The notes: generated by a model not told the origin, from the sequence alone. Numbered from the stretch's first letter, positions 5,317 to 12,832 are shown. The stretch: DNA of 13,207 nt from Gaiellasilicea sp031371615 (GCA_031371615.1 JANMJY010000009.1:1-13207); one strand, 5' to 3'. Made by a program: numbers and translations.

Positions 5317-6200
5317 TCGAAGTCGCCGGGCTCACGAAGAAGTACGGCTCGAAGCTCGCCGTGGACGCGCTCGACTTCCGCGTTCCGGCCGGAACGATCA
5401 CCGGTTTCCTTGGCCCCAACGGCGCCGGTAAGACGACCACCCTCCGCTGCCTGCTCGGGCTGGTGAAACCGACCGGCGGAGCGGCGACGATCGACGGCAA
5501 GGTCTACAGCGAGCTCGGCGAGCCGAGCAAGCGCGTCGGCGCCGTCCTCGAGGCCTCGAACGTCCATCCGGGGCGCTCCGGCCGCAACCACCTGCGCGTG
5601 CTCGCTGCCGCTGCCTCGATCCCGGAGTCGCGGGTCGACGAGGTGATCGAGCTCGTCGAGTTGACCCCCGTGGCGAGGAAGCGCGCCAAGACGTACTCGC
5701 TCGGCATGCGGCAGCGGCTCGGGCTCGCCGCGGCGCTGCTCGGCGATCCCCAGGTCCTGATCCTCGACGAGCCGGCGAACGGCCTCGACCCGCAGGGCAT
5801 CCGTTGGTTGCGCGGCTTCCTGCGCTCGATGTCGGCCGAGGGGCGAACCGTGCTCGTATCGAGTCATGTGCTGTCGGAGGTCGAGCAGACCGTCGACGAG
5901 GTCGTGATCATCCACCGCGGCCGCTTCGTCGCACACGCGACGACCGCGGAGCTGGCCGCGCGCGTGGCGGGAAACGTGCGCGCCCGGAGCCCGGAAGTGG
6001 GACGGCTGCGCGAGGTACTGGCCACGGCCGGGATCGTCGTGACGCCGCTCGAGCCGGACGGGCTGACGGCAGACACGACGGCGGAGCGGATCGGCGAGCT
6101 CGCGGCGGCGAACGGCATCGTCCTGCACGAGCTCGTGGCGCAGGCGGGCACGCTCGAGGAAGCCTTCCTCGAGCTGACCGGCGGGGAGACGGTCATTTGA
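5313..6200 (+). CDS. ABC transporter ATP-binding protein (ABC-2/DrrA-type)
   Basis: A 295-residue ATPase. It has Walker A GPNGAGKT (34-41), signature SLGMRQRLGLA (129-139, the LGMRQ variant common in ABC-2 exporters), Walker B VLILDE (148-153) with the D-loop GLDP after it, and switch His185 in SSHVLSEV. The last 80 residues form the accessory domain typical of export ATPases and end in the EEAFLELTGG motif. It should energise the permease encoded next; the substrate (drug, lipid or peptide) cannot be read from the sequence. The ATG overlaps the yjbQ stop (ATGA) and the TGA stop overlaps the permease TTG. Confidence 0.95.
   Translation: MIEVAGLTKKYGSKLAVDALDFRVPAGTITGFLGPNGAGKTTTLRCLLGLVKPTGGAATIDGKVYSELGEPSKRVGAVLEASNVHPGRSGRNHLRVLAAAASIPESRVDEVIELVELTPVARKRAKTYSLGMRQRLGLAAALLGDPQVLILDEPANGLDPQGIRWLRGFLRSMSAEGRTVLVSSHVLSEVEQTVDEVVIIHRGRFVAHATTAELAARVAGNVRARSPEVGRLREVLATAGIVVTPLEPDGLTADTTAERIGELAAANGIVLHELVAQAGTLEEAFLELTGGETVI
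6183..6188 (+). promoter_or_regulatory. Shine-Dalgarno supporting the TTG start of the permease
   Basis: GGGGAG lies 8 nt before the TTG at 6197. It decides the start, because the open frame runs far upstream into the ATPase gene. Confidence 0.65.
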
Positions 6201-6916
6201 CCGGCCTCTTCCGCTCCGAGCTCCTCAAGCTCCGGACGACGCGCACCGCCGTCGTCCTCGCGCTCGGCCTTTACCTGATCACGGGGATAGCGGTCGTCGC
6301 GTCGCTGATCGTCAACGACTCGCTCGACCGGTCCGTACAGCAGGACCTGCCCGGCTCCGCGAGCTTTGCCGTGCTCTTTTCGATTCTCTTCGGGATCCTC
6401 GTGATGACCGGCGAGTACCGGCACGGCACCGCGACGCCGACCTTCCTGGCGACGCCGCGGCGGGAGCGCGTGGTGATCGCAAAGTCGCTCGCCGCCGTGG
6501 TCGGAGGCCTGACTCTCGCGCTCTCGTCCCTTCTGCTCGTCTACGCCTTCGCGATCCCCTGGCTGCTCGTCACGGGCAACTCGATCCTGCTGTTCGAGCG
6601 CGACGCGCTTCGCGACCCCCTGGGGCTCCTGGTGGCGTCGGCGATCTGGGGCGCTCTCGGTGTCGGCATCGGCGCCGTCGTCCGAAGCCAGGTCGGGGCG
6701 ATGATCGGCGTCCTCGTCTGGTTCCTCATCCTCGAGCCGCTCGTCGGCCATCTCTCCAACAGCGTCTCGCCGTATCTCCCCGGCGCGGGGCTGGAGGCGA
6801 TCTTCTCGGGCTCGGCGGAGCTTTCCGCCTGGGCAGGCGTCGCCATCTCGCTCGGTTACGCGGCCGCTTTCTGCGTCGCGGGCACCGTGCTCACCGCTCG
6901 CCGCGACATCACGTAG
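6197..6916 (+). CDS. ABC-2 type transporter permease
   Basis: A 239-residue membrane protein with about six hydrophobic helices. The N-terminal TGLFRSELLKLRTTRTA is the usual cytoplasmic amphipathic start of ABC-2 permeases. TGEYRHGTATPTFLATPRR after helix 2 is the characteristic coupling segment (GEYRxGT). Helices follow at about 93-122, 140-160, 165-183 and 208-232. The TTG start is chosen because it is the first start in frame after the ATPase, has a Shine-Dalgarno (GGGGAG), and makes a TTGA overlap with the ATPase stop. Together the two genes encode a complete exporter (ATPase plus permease, presumably dimers of each). The substrate is unknown. Confidence 0.93.
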   Translation: MTGLFRSELLKLRTTRTAVVLALGLYLITGIAVVASLIVNDSLDRSVQQDLPGSASFAVLFSILFGILVMTGEYRHGTATPTFLATPRRERVVIAKSLAAVVGGLTLALSSLLLVYAFAIPWLLVTGNSILLFERDALRDPLGLLVASAIWGALGVGIGAVVRSQVGAMIGVLVWFLILEPLVGHLSNSVSPYLPGAGLEAIFSGSAELSAWAGVAISLGYAAAFCVAGTVLTARRDIT

Positions 6917-6917
6917 C

Positions 6918-6923
6918 TACCCT
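6918..6923 (+). promoter_or_regulatory. -10 box, possible leaderless promoter of the RNA methyltransferase gene
   Basis: TACCCT lies 7 nt before the ATG at 6931 and begins two bases after the permease stop codon. This is the spacing seen at the other starts in the window and would give the gene its own promoter at the end of the transporter operon. Confidence 0.5.
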
Positions 6924-6930
6924 CGGGCTC

Positions 6931-8298
6931 ATGGCCGCGCCCGTGAAGATGCACGAGGAGCTCGAGCTCCAGGTCGATTCGCTCGCCTACGGCGGGAACG
7001 GCGTCGCGCGCCTGGACGGCTTCGTCGTCTTCGTCCGGCGCGGGCTTCCGGGCGATCGCGTCCGTGCGCGAGTAACGAAGGTGAAGCGCGGCTTTGCCGA
7101 GGCGCTCGCGACAGAGGTGCTCGACCCGTCGCCGCAGCGCGTCGAGGCGCCGTGTGCGCACTACCCGGCCTGCGGCGGCTGCCGCTTCCAGGACCTCGAC
7201 TACGCGGTGCAGGCTGCGGCGAAGGACGACCAGGTTCGGGACGCGCTGAAGCGGATCGGCGGGATCGCGGAGCCGCCGCTCGATCCGATCCTCGCGGCCG
7301 AGTCGCCGTTCTTCTACCGCAACAAGCTCGAGTACTCGTTCACGCAGACGGCATCCGGTCCCGCGCTCGGCTTCCACAGGGCGGGCCGCTGGGACGAGGT
7401 GCTGGAGATCGAGAAGTGCTGGCTGACGACCGACCTCGGCAATTCGATCCGGAACGCAGTCCGCGACTGGGCACGTGAGGAAGGGCTCGTCGCCTACGAC
7501 CAGGCCGAGCACACCGGCTACCTCCGCCATCTCGTCGTCCGCGAGGGCCGTAACACCGGGCAGGCGCTCGTGATGCTCGTGACCGCCCCGGGGGAGAAGT
7601 TCGAGCGCGGCTACTTCGTCGAGAAGCTGACCCGCTTCCCCGAGGTCAAGTCGATCCACTGGGCCGTGAACGACTCTCCCTCCGAGGTGACGAATCTCCC
7701 CTCGACGCTGCTCTGGGGAGAGGACGCGATCGAGGAGCAGCTCCTCGGTCTGCGCTTCCGCGTGCGCCCGAACGCCTTCTTGCAGACGAACACCGAGATG
7801 GCCGAGAAGCTGTACGCGCTGGCGATCGAGTACGCGGGCCTGACCGGCGGCGAGACCGTCTACGACCTCTATTGCGGCACCGGCACGATCGGGCTCGCGA
7901 TGGCCGGGAACGCGCTCACCGTGTGGGGGGTCGAGATCTCGGAGGAGTCGGTGGCGTGCGCGATCGAGAACGCCGACCTGAATCAGATCGGCAACGCCGC
8001 CTTCTTCGCCGGCAACGTCGGCCAGTCGATCGAGGAGCTTTTGGAGCGGGCGGGGCAGCCGGACGTCGTCGTCGTCGATCCTCCGCGCGCCGGGCTCGCA
8101 GGCAAGGCGCTGAAGCGGACCGGCGCTCTCGGCGCGTCACGAATCGTCTACGTCTCCTGCAACCCGACCACGCTCGCTTCCGACGTGAAGATCCTCCGCC
8201 AGGAGCACGGCTACGAGCTCGTCCGCGCCCGCCCGGTGGACATGTTCCCGCACACGCCGCACGTCGAGACGGTCGCGCTGCTTACTCGCACCGCCTAG
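6931..8298 (+). CDS. TrmA/RlmD-family class I SAM-dependent RNA (uracil-C5) methyltransferase
   Basis: A 455-residue enzyme with the full family architecture. An N-terminal TRAM domain (about 8-65, LQVDSLAYGGNGVARLDG) is followed by a [4Fe-4S] site formed by C75, C81 and C84 (APCAHYPACGGCRFQ) plus C163 (EKCWLT). FLQTN (283-287) lies before the Rossmann methyltransferase core, with the SAM loop DLYCGTGTIGLA (312-323), DPPRAGL (383-389), catalytic Cys410 in YVSCNP and the general base E446 in HVETVALL. These enzymes make 5-methyluridine in rRNA or tRNA. The iron-sulfur cluster fits RlmC/RlmD-type rRNA enzymes, but the target site cannot be fixed from sequence. ATG at 6931 is used because of the box 7 nt upstream; M7 is an alternative. 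The stop shares CTAG with the convergent gene. Confidence 0.95.
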   Translation: MAAPVKMHEELELQVDSLAYGGNGVARLDGFVVFVRRGLPGDRVRARVTKVKRGFAEALATEVLDPSPQRVEAPCAHYPACGGCRFQDLDYAVQAAAKDDQVRDALKRIGGIAEPPLDPILAAESPFFYRNKLEYSFTQTASGPALGFHRAGRWDEVLEIEKCWLTTDLGNSIRNAVRDWAREEGLVAYDQAEHTGYLRHLVVREGRNTGQALVMLVTAPGEKFERGYFVEKLTRFPEVKSIHWAVNDSPSEVTNLPSTLLWGEDAIEEQLLGLRFRVRPNAFLQTNTEMAEKLYALAIEYAGLTGGETVYDLYCGTGTIGLAMAGNALTVWGVEISEESVACAIENADLNQIGNAAFFAGNVGQSIEELLERAGQPDVVVVDPPRAGLAGKALKRTGALGASRIVYVSCNPTTLASDVKILRQEHGYELVRARPVDMFPHTPHVETVALLTRTA

Positions 8299-9362
8299 CG
8301 TCGTTCGCGCTTCAGCCGCTCCACCTTGGCCTCGTCGGCGGCGAGCTGCTCGGGGTGGACGTCGTACAGAGCCCGTGGACTCTCGTCGCGCGGCACGATC
8401 ACGATGCCGTTCGCAAGGTCGTGGACGAGCGCCTCGCCGGCCTCCTCACCCCCGATCGTGAGCCGGCACAGCACCTCGGACGCCGGAGTGTCCGCGGAGC
8501 GCACCGGGAAGGAGTCGCTCTCGCGGGCCGGCTCTATCGTGGCCATCACCGGCGGCCGGTCACGGGTGAGAACGACGACCGACGCTCGCCCTCGCTCGAT
8601 CACGTCGGCGTCGAGGTCGTAGAAGCTCGTGTCCGTCCTGCCGTAGATCCGCACGGGCGCGCGCCCGCGCCGGCGCAGCGCATGCCAGATCAGATCGGCG
8701 TTCGCGAGTAGGAACCCGAACGCGACCGCTGGGAGCGCAGGCAGCCCGCCGACGTCGGTCGTCACCGCGAGGATCAGCGTCACCCCGATCAGGGCCGTCA
8801 TCGTCAGCCAGGTCCAGAACGGGCGCAGGCCGAAACGCGCCGCCGCGGCGACGAAGAGGGCGAAGAAGAGAATGTCCGGCGGCCCGAGGTTCGCCGCCTG
8901 GTTCTCACCGGGGATGCGGAAAGCGATCGAGACGTTGTCGAAGACCTGCGGCTGCTTGTCGACCACGTAGTTCGTGGGCCCGCGCCAGACGGAGACGGCG
9001 TCGACCCACGGGATGATCGCCGCGACGAGCACGGCCCACGCGACTGTCTCGAAGTAGGAGAGAAACCAGAAGCCGAGCAGCACGAGCGCGAAGAACTTGG
9101 CCAGGTTGAAGAGCACGTCGAGCTCGGCGAGCCGCAGCAGCACGGCCAGGACTCCGAGCCCGACGCCCGCAGCGAGCACGCCACGCTGCCCGGCGAGCGG
9201 AAGCGCCAGCAGGATCAGCGCCAGCGTCGTCGGGATGAGGACGAGCGAGAGGAAGAGGACGTCCGGCCAGAGGCTGCCGTTCCAGAGACGGCCCGCGCCG
9301 GCCGTGTAGGCCGCGAGCACCGCGGTCAGCGCGGCGAGCGCTGCCCAGCGGCTCCGGCTCAA
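8295..9362 (-). CDS. Putative presenilin-like intramembrane aspartyl protease (A22/GxGD type) with a C-terminal soluble region
   Basis: A 355-residue protein with about eight hydrophobic helices (roughly 6-24, 34-56, 62-81, 83-104, 106-126, 163-178, 183-201 and 207-227), followed by a 125-residue polar C-terminus. Three features match the presenilin/archaeal SPP pattern in order: IIPWVDAVSVWRGPT with D121 at the end of a helix, LGPPDILFFALFV with D163 at the head of the next helix, and GGLPALPAVAFG (P208-A209-L210) at the head of the last helix. The usual GxGD is GPPD here. Activity is inferred, not shown. The start is uncertain: TTG at 9362 makes a TTGA overlap with the upstream gene's stop, while GTG at 9386 would add MVRRAASV. 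The open frame further upstream is antisense-like Arg/Ala/Gly filler. It is the last gene of a three-gene minus-strand operon. Confidence 0.68.
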   Translation of the reverse strand: MSRSRWAALAALTAVLAAYTAGAGRLWNGSLWPDVLFLSLVLIPTTLALILLALPLAGQRGVLAAGVGLGVLAVLLRLAELDVLFNLAKFFALVLLGFWFLSYFETVAWAVLVAAIIPWVDAVSVWRGPTNYVVDKQPQVFDNVSIAFRIPGENQAANLGPPDILFFALFVAAAARFGLRPFWTWLTMTALIGVTLILAVTTDVGGLPALPAVAFGFLLANADLIWHALRRRGRAPVRIYGRTDTSFYDLDADVIERGRASVVVLTRDRPPVMATIEPARESDSFPVRSADTPASEVLCRLTIGGEEAGEALVHDLANGIVIVPRDESPRALYDVHPEQLAADEAKVERLKRERR

Positions 9363-9949
9363 TACGGAGGCAGCTCGGCGTACCACGCGCCCACCGCCTT
9401 GAACGCATTCCAGAAGGCGGTCTTCGCGGGCGCCTCGTCGAGCGCGGCGTCGATGTCGGGCACGACGAGCGCCTCGACGGTGCCCGTGAAGCGCTGGAGC
9501 CCCTCGCCGGCCTGGTCGACCGGATCGGAGAGCGGGAACGAGAGCGCGTTGACGAACTCGACCGTCCGGTCGCCCATCAGGACGAGCAGCTTCGGCTGGA
9601 CGATGTGCAGCTCCCGGACGAGCCAAGGCCGCGCCTCCTCCGGATCCTCGCCGCCGAACTTGAGGCAGTTGGTGCCGTAGACGGCGAGCGGGTCGACCCG
9701 GAGACGTTGCAGCGACTTCAGGAGCGCCTGGCCCGCGCGGCCGTAGAAGGCGACGCCCTCGTGCACCTCGGATGGCTGCGGCGTCTGCTTGAGGAGGAAC
9801 ACGTCTGCCAGCGGATGCCCGGAACCGAGCACGGGGATGTGCGTCTCGTCACCTGCACGGCCGATCTCGTCGCCGAGCTCGTTGATCTCGGAGATCGCCT
9901 TCTGCAGGTAACGCTCATAGATCTCGTCGGTGGGCGCAGCGCTGGACAC
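9359..9949 (-). CDS. Divergent uracil-DNA glycosylase superfamily protein, lacking the Fe-S cysteines
   Basis: A 196-residue protein with the superfamily framework of family 4/5 uracil-DNA glycosylases: GVAFYGRAGQALLKSLQRL (66-84, compare GxPFxGxAGxLL), AVYGTNCLKF (89-98, compare YITNxVKC), and LHIVQPKLLVLMGDRT (114-129). The usual GEAPG-x-E active-site loop reads FLLKQTPQPSE (51-61), the C-terminal HPS-type loop is not evident, and there is only one cysteine (C95), so a 4Fe-4S cluster is impossible. Base-excision activity is therefore doubtful. GTG at 9949 lies 21 nt after the stop of the upstream PHP fusion gene, and its own stop overlaps the start of the membrane-protease gene, placing it in the middle of the operon. 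Confidence 0.85.
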   Translation of the reverse strand: MSSAAPTDEIYERYLQKAISEINELGDEIGRAGDETHIPVLGSGHPLADVFLLKQTPQPSEVHEGVAFYGRAGQALLKSLQRLRVDPLAVYGTNCLKFGGEDPEEARPWLVRELHIVQPKLLVLMGDRTVEFVNALSFPLSDPVDQAGEGLQRFTGTVEALVVPDIDAALDEAPAKTAFWNAFKAVGAWYAELPPY

Positions 9950-9970
9950 GGGTCGTCTCTCGGTTCTCTC

Positions 9971-11698
9971 CTAGCGCACTTTCTCCTTGACTTGCGCCAC
10001 CCACTTGAGGCTCTGGAGGTAGGCGAGCGACTTCGGCCGGCGCAGCACCTCGGCCGTGCGCAGCGAGAGCAGGAACTCCTCAGGACCCTGGAACGACCGC
10101 ATCCGGAGGGCGCCCGTGCCGACTCCCTGGAGGACGTGCGCGTCCGAGCCGGCGCCCGCCGGAAGCCCGTACTTGCGCGCGAACCGCAGCGCCTCGTCGT
10201 TGTAGCCCTCGAAGAGCAGGCGGGCGTTGTAGACCTCGAGCACGTCGAGCTCGTGCAGGTGCCGGTGCAGAGTCGCCGGGAACGGAATCGCATGCATCCG
10301 GTCGAACGGGTGCGGGAGGTAGACGACGCCTTCCTGCTCGCGGATCGCGGCGACGGTCTCGGAAAACGACATCCCGCGCGGGATCTCCTCGCGCAGGAAC
10401 AGCCCGATCACCTCTCCCTGGTCGTCTGTCTTGACCTCCTCGCCGGGGATCACGATCAGGTCGCGTCCGCGCGCTCTCTCGACCGCTTCGGCCGCGCCCC
10501 CGAAGACGTTGTGGTCGGTGATCGCGATCGCGCCAAGCCCCTCGTCCTCCGCGTGATCGAGCAGCTCGTCCACCTCGATCGAGCAATCGTGCGACCAGTG
10601 CGTGTGCATGTGCAGGTCGGCGAGGATCCAGGCGCGTCCGGCGAACGGGTCGGAGTCTCGGCGGCGGGCCCGGCGTCGTCCACTGAGGCTGCCGTAGATC
10701 GCGTCGAGCTCCGCCGCTACGGCCGCGAAGCTCTGCGACTCGGCGAGGGCGCGGCCCTCCTGCGCCTGTTGCCGGCGCAGTGGCTCGTTCTCGGCCAGCC
10801 GCGCGATAGCCGCAGCGGCGAGCTCCGGCTGCTCGAGCACTCCCGGCGGCTCGGCGAGCACGGCACCCGCGGCGAGTGCCTCGAGCCGCAATCTCGCCGA
10901 GCCCGTCGGCGCCGGAACGACGATTGCCGCCTCTGCGAGCACGCCCGCCCGCGCCTGCGGCTTCCGGCCGGAACGGACCCGGACGCGGTCACGCAGCGGA
11001 AGCGGAATCCCCGGGCGCGTCGAGAGCGGCTTCGTCCGTAACAGCACGGCCTCCCAGTCGGGCAGCTCGCGGAGCGAGCGAAGCGCCGCCCTGGCAACAG
11101 GAAGTGAGCCCGAGTGAAGCTCGATCACGACGAGCTTGCGCTTGTCGGCAGGCTTGAACAGGCCCGTGTCGACGCCCGTCGAGAGCACGCGGTAGTCGCC
11201 CGGGAAGCGCTCCGCCGCCGCGGCGGCCGTTTCCGGCGAGGCCGCGACGAGCGCGTCGATCCGGCCGAGCAGCTTCTCCCGGAGCGCGCGTCGCGGCGGG
11301 TAGCCGAGCCGTTCCGGCGAGAAGAAGCTGGCGACGCCGAGCACCTCCGAGTCACGGAGGGCGAGGTAGGAGATGCTCGGCAGGCCGGGCTCGAAGCCGT
11401 GGACGACGTCGAATCGCCCTTGCAGGAGCGCGAGGTGCAGGTTCGCGCGCACCCCGACCGGCACGCCGAGGCTCGAGCGGCGGGAGATCGGCACCGCCGC
11501 GCCGATCGCGATCACGTCTGCGTCCTCGCCACGCGCGAGCGCACGATGGCCCGCGATCAGGTCTGCCGTGTGCCCGGAAGGGGCGAGGACGGTGACCAGG
11601 TGGCCGAGCGCGCGCAGCTCCTTCGCGATCCCGGCGACGTGCTCGTTGACATCGTGCGGCTGTGACCACGCAAACGGGGTCACGAGGCAAATCCTCAC
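9971..11698 (-). CDS. GT4-like glycosyltransferase fused to a PHP-domain phosphoesterase
   Basis: A 575-residue two-module protein. Residues 1-335 resemble a GT-B glycosyltransferase of family 4: VRICLVTPFAWSQPHDVNEH, ALGHLVTVLAPSGH, STGVDTGLFKP (173-183), and LRLEALAAGAVLAE as a reduced donor-site motif (E273). A basic linker RRRARRRDSD (341-350) leads to a PHP domain with all its metal-binding motifs: DLHMHTHWSHD (361-371), TDHN (394-397), PGEEV (418-422), PHP (462-464) and SDAH (518-521). Both modules look intact. PHP domains hydrolyse phosphoesters, and the substrate here is unknown. GTG at 11698 lies 6 nt after a TACACT box; the open frame further upstream only mirrors the opposite-strand dehydrogenase. 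First gene of the operon with the UDG-like and presenilin-like genes. Confidence 0.88.
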   Translation of the reverse strand: MRICLVTPFAWSQPHDVNEHVAGIAKELRALGHLVTVLAPSGHTADLIAGHRALARGEDADVIAIGAAVPISRRSSLGVPVGVRANLHLALLQGRFDVVHGFEPGLPSISYLALRDSEVLGVASFFSPERLGYPPRRALREKLLGRIDALVAASPETAAAAAERFPGDYRVLSTGVDTGLFKPADKRKLVVIELHSGSLPVARAALRSLRELPDWEAVLLRTKPLSTRPGIPLPLRDRVRVRSGRKPQARAGVLAEAAIVVPAPTGSARLRLEALAAGAVLAEPPGVLEQPELAAAAIARLAENEPLRRQQAQEGRALAESQSFAAVAAELDAIYGSLSGRRRARRRDSDPFAGRAWILADLHMHTHWSHDCSIEVDELLDHAEDEGLGAIAITDHNVFGGAAEAVERARGRDLIVIPGEEVKTDDQGEVIGLFLREEIPRGMSFSETVAAIREQEGVVYLPHPFDRMHAIPFPATLHRHLHELDVLEVYNARLLFEGYNDEALRFARKYGLPAGAGSDAHVLQGVGTGALRMRSFQGPEEFLLSLRTAEVLRRPKSLAYLQSLKWVAQVKEKVR

Positions 11699-11704
11699 CC
11701 TGCG

Positions 11705-11710
11705 AGTGTA
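11705..11710 (-). promoter_or_regulatory. -10 box, leaderless promoter of the GT4-PHP operon
   Basis: TACACT (minus strand) lies 6 nt before the GTG at 11698, with no Shine-Dalgarno. It would start the three-gene transcript. Confidence 0.55.
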
Positions 11711-11712
11711 GT

Positions 11713-11718
11713 TAGAGT
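11713..11718 (+). promoter_or_regulatory. -10 box, leaderless promoter of the alcohol dehydrogenase gene
   Basis: TAGAGT lies 7 nt before the ATG at 11726 and only two bases from the divergent box. The whole gap between the two genes is 27 bp. Confidence 0.6.
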
Positions 11719-11725
11719 CGCGCGA

Positions 11726-12832
11726 ATGAAGATCCGGGCGGCGGTGCTCGAGCGGTTCGGCGCGCCGCTCGAGGTGCAGGAGCTCGACCTGGCCGAGCCG
11801 AAGGCCGGCGAGGTCCTCGTCCGGCTGGTCGCGTGCGGCGTCTGTCACACCGATCTCTACACCGCCTCGGGTGCGGATCCGTCCGGCTACGCGCCGGCCG
11901 TGCTCGGCCACGAGGGAGCCGGCGTTGTCGAGCGGATCGGCGAGGGCGTCACCTCCGTCGTCGAGGGCGATCACGTCGTCACGCTCTTCTCGCCGCAGTG
12001 CCGCGAATGCGTCCACTGCGTCTCGACGCGGACGAATCTCTGCCTCGCGATCCGCGAGCAGCAGGGCCAGGGCCGCCTCCCCGACGGGACGACCAGGCTC
12101 TCGCGGGACGGGGAGCCGATCCGCCACTTCATGGGCACCTCGACCTTCGCCGAGTACACCGTGATGCCGGAAATCGCCCTCGCGAACGTGAACAAGGAGG
12201 CGCCCCTGGATCGGGCGTGCCTCTTCGCCTGCGGGCTCTCGACGGGCCTCGGCGCCGCGATCAAGACCGCCGCGGTCGAGCCGGGCTCGACGTGTGTGGT
12301 CTTCGGCGCCGGCATGGTCGGTCTCGGCGCGGTCGCCGGCTGCCGTCTTCAGGGCGCCGAGCGGATCGTCTGCGTCGACCTCTCGGAGGAGCGGCTCGAG
12401 CTCGCGAAGGGCCAGGGAGCGACCGAGACGATGCTCGGCGGGCCCGACACGGTCGAGCGGATCCTCGAGCTCACCGGCGGGTTCGGGGCCGACTACACCT
12501 TCGAGGCGACCGGCAACGTCGCCGTGATGCGCCAGGCGGTCGAGTCGGCGCGGATGGGCTGGGGCCTCTGCACGGTGGCGGGCGTCGCCGGAAAGGGCGA
12601 GACGCTCGACGTGGTGCCGCGCCTCCTGATCACCGGCCGCCGCGTTGCCGGCTCGTCGTTCGGCGGGCTGAAGGGCCGAGACGAGGTGCCGAAGCTCGTC
12701 GATCGGTGGCTTGCGGGCGAGATCGACGTCGAGCCGTTCGTCTCGCACGCCCTGAAGCTCGACGAGGTGAACAAGGGATTCGAGCTGATGGAGGCCCAGG
12801 ACGGCATCCGTAGCGTGATCTCGTTCGATTAG
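11726..12832 (+). CDS. Class III-type zinc alcohol dehydrogenase (thiol-linked formaldehyde dehydrogenase family)
   Basis: A 368-residue medium-chain dehydrogenase. Catalytic zinc ligands are C40 (CGVCHTD), H62 (LGHEGAG) and C169 (FACGLSTG). The structural zinc lobe has C92, C95, C98 and C106 (QCRECVHCVSTRTNLC). The NAD-binding fold has GAGMVG (194-199) and acidic D218 for the adenosine ribose. FMGTSTFAEYTV, STGLGAAIKTAAVEPGSTC and FGGLKGRDEVPKLVDRWL follow class III enzymes, which oxidise S-hydroxymethyl thiol adducts of formaldehyde. In an actinobacterium the thiol could be mycothiol, but the sequence follows the glutathione-type branch more than MscR. The substrate is left open; a general alcohol dehydrogenase is possible. 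A GC hairpin follows the stop. Confidence 0.92.
   Translation: MKIRAAVLERFGAPLEVQELDLAEPKAGEVLVRLVACGVCHTDLYTASGADPSGYAPAVLGHEGAGVVERIGEGVTSVVEGDHVVTLFSPQCRECVHCVSTRTNLCLAIREQQGQGRLPDGTTRLSRDGEPIRHFMGTSTFAEYTVMPEIALANVNKEAPLDRACLFACGLSTGLGAAIKTAAVEPGSTCVVFGAGMVGLGAVAGCRLQGAERIVCVDLSEERLELAKGQGATETMLGGPDTVERILELTGGFGADYTFEATGNVAVMRQAVESARMGWGLCTVAGVAGKGETLDVVPRLLITGRRVAGSSFGGLKGRDEVPKLVDRWLAGEIDVEPFVSHALKLDEVNKGFELMEAQDGIRSVISFD

Noticed and set aside
5804..6196. Upstream extension of the permease frame
   Set aside because: It overlaps the ABC ATPase and is Arg/Gly-rich without domains; TTG at 6197 with a Shine-Dalgarno gives a normal ABC-2 N-terminus.
9387..9626. Upstream extension of the presenilin-like protein
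   Set aside because: It is wholly inside the UDG-like gene in another frame, with Arg/Ala/Gly filler composition and no hydrophobic segment.
11699..12748. Minus-strand open frame extending the GT4-PHP protein by 350 residues
   Set aside because: It lies antisense to the well-supported alcohol dehydrogenase, its sequence is Arg/Ala/Asp/Gly filler typical of the antisense of GC-rich genes, and a leaderless start at 11698 explains the real N-terminus.
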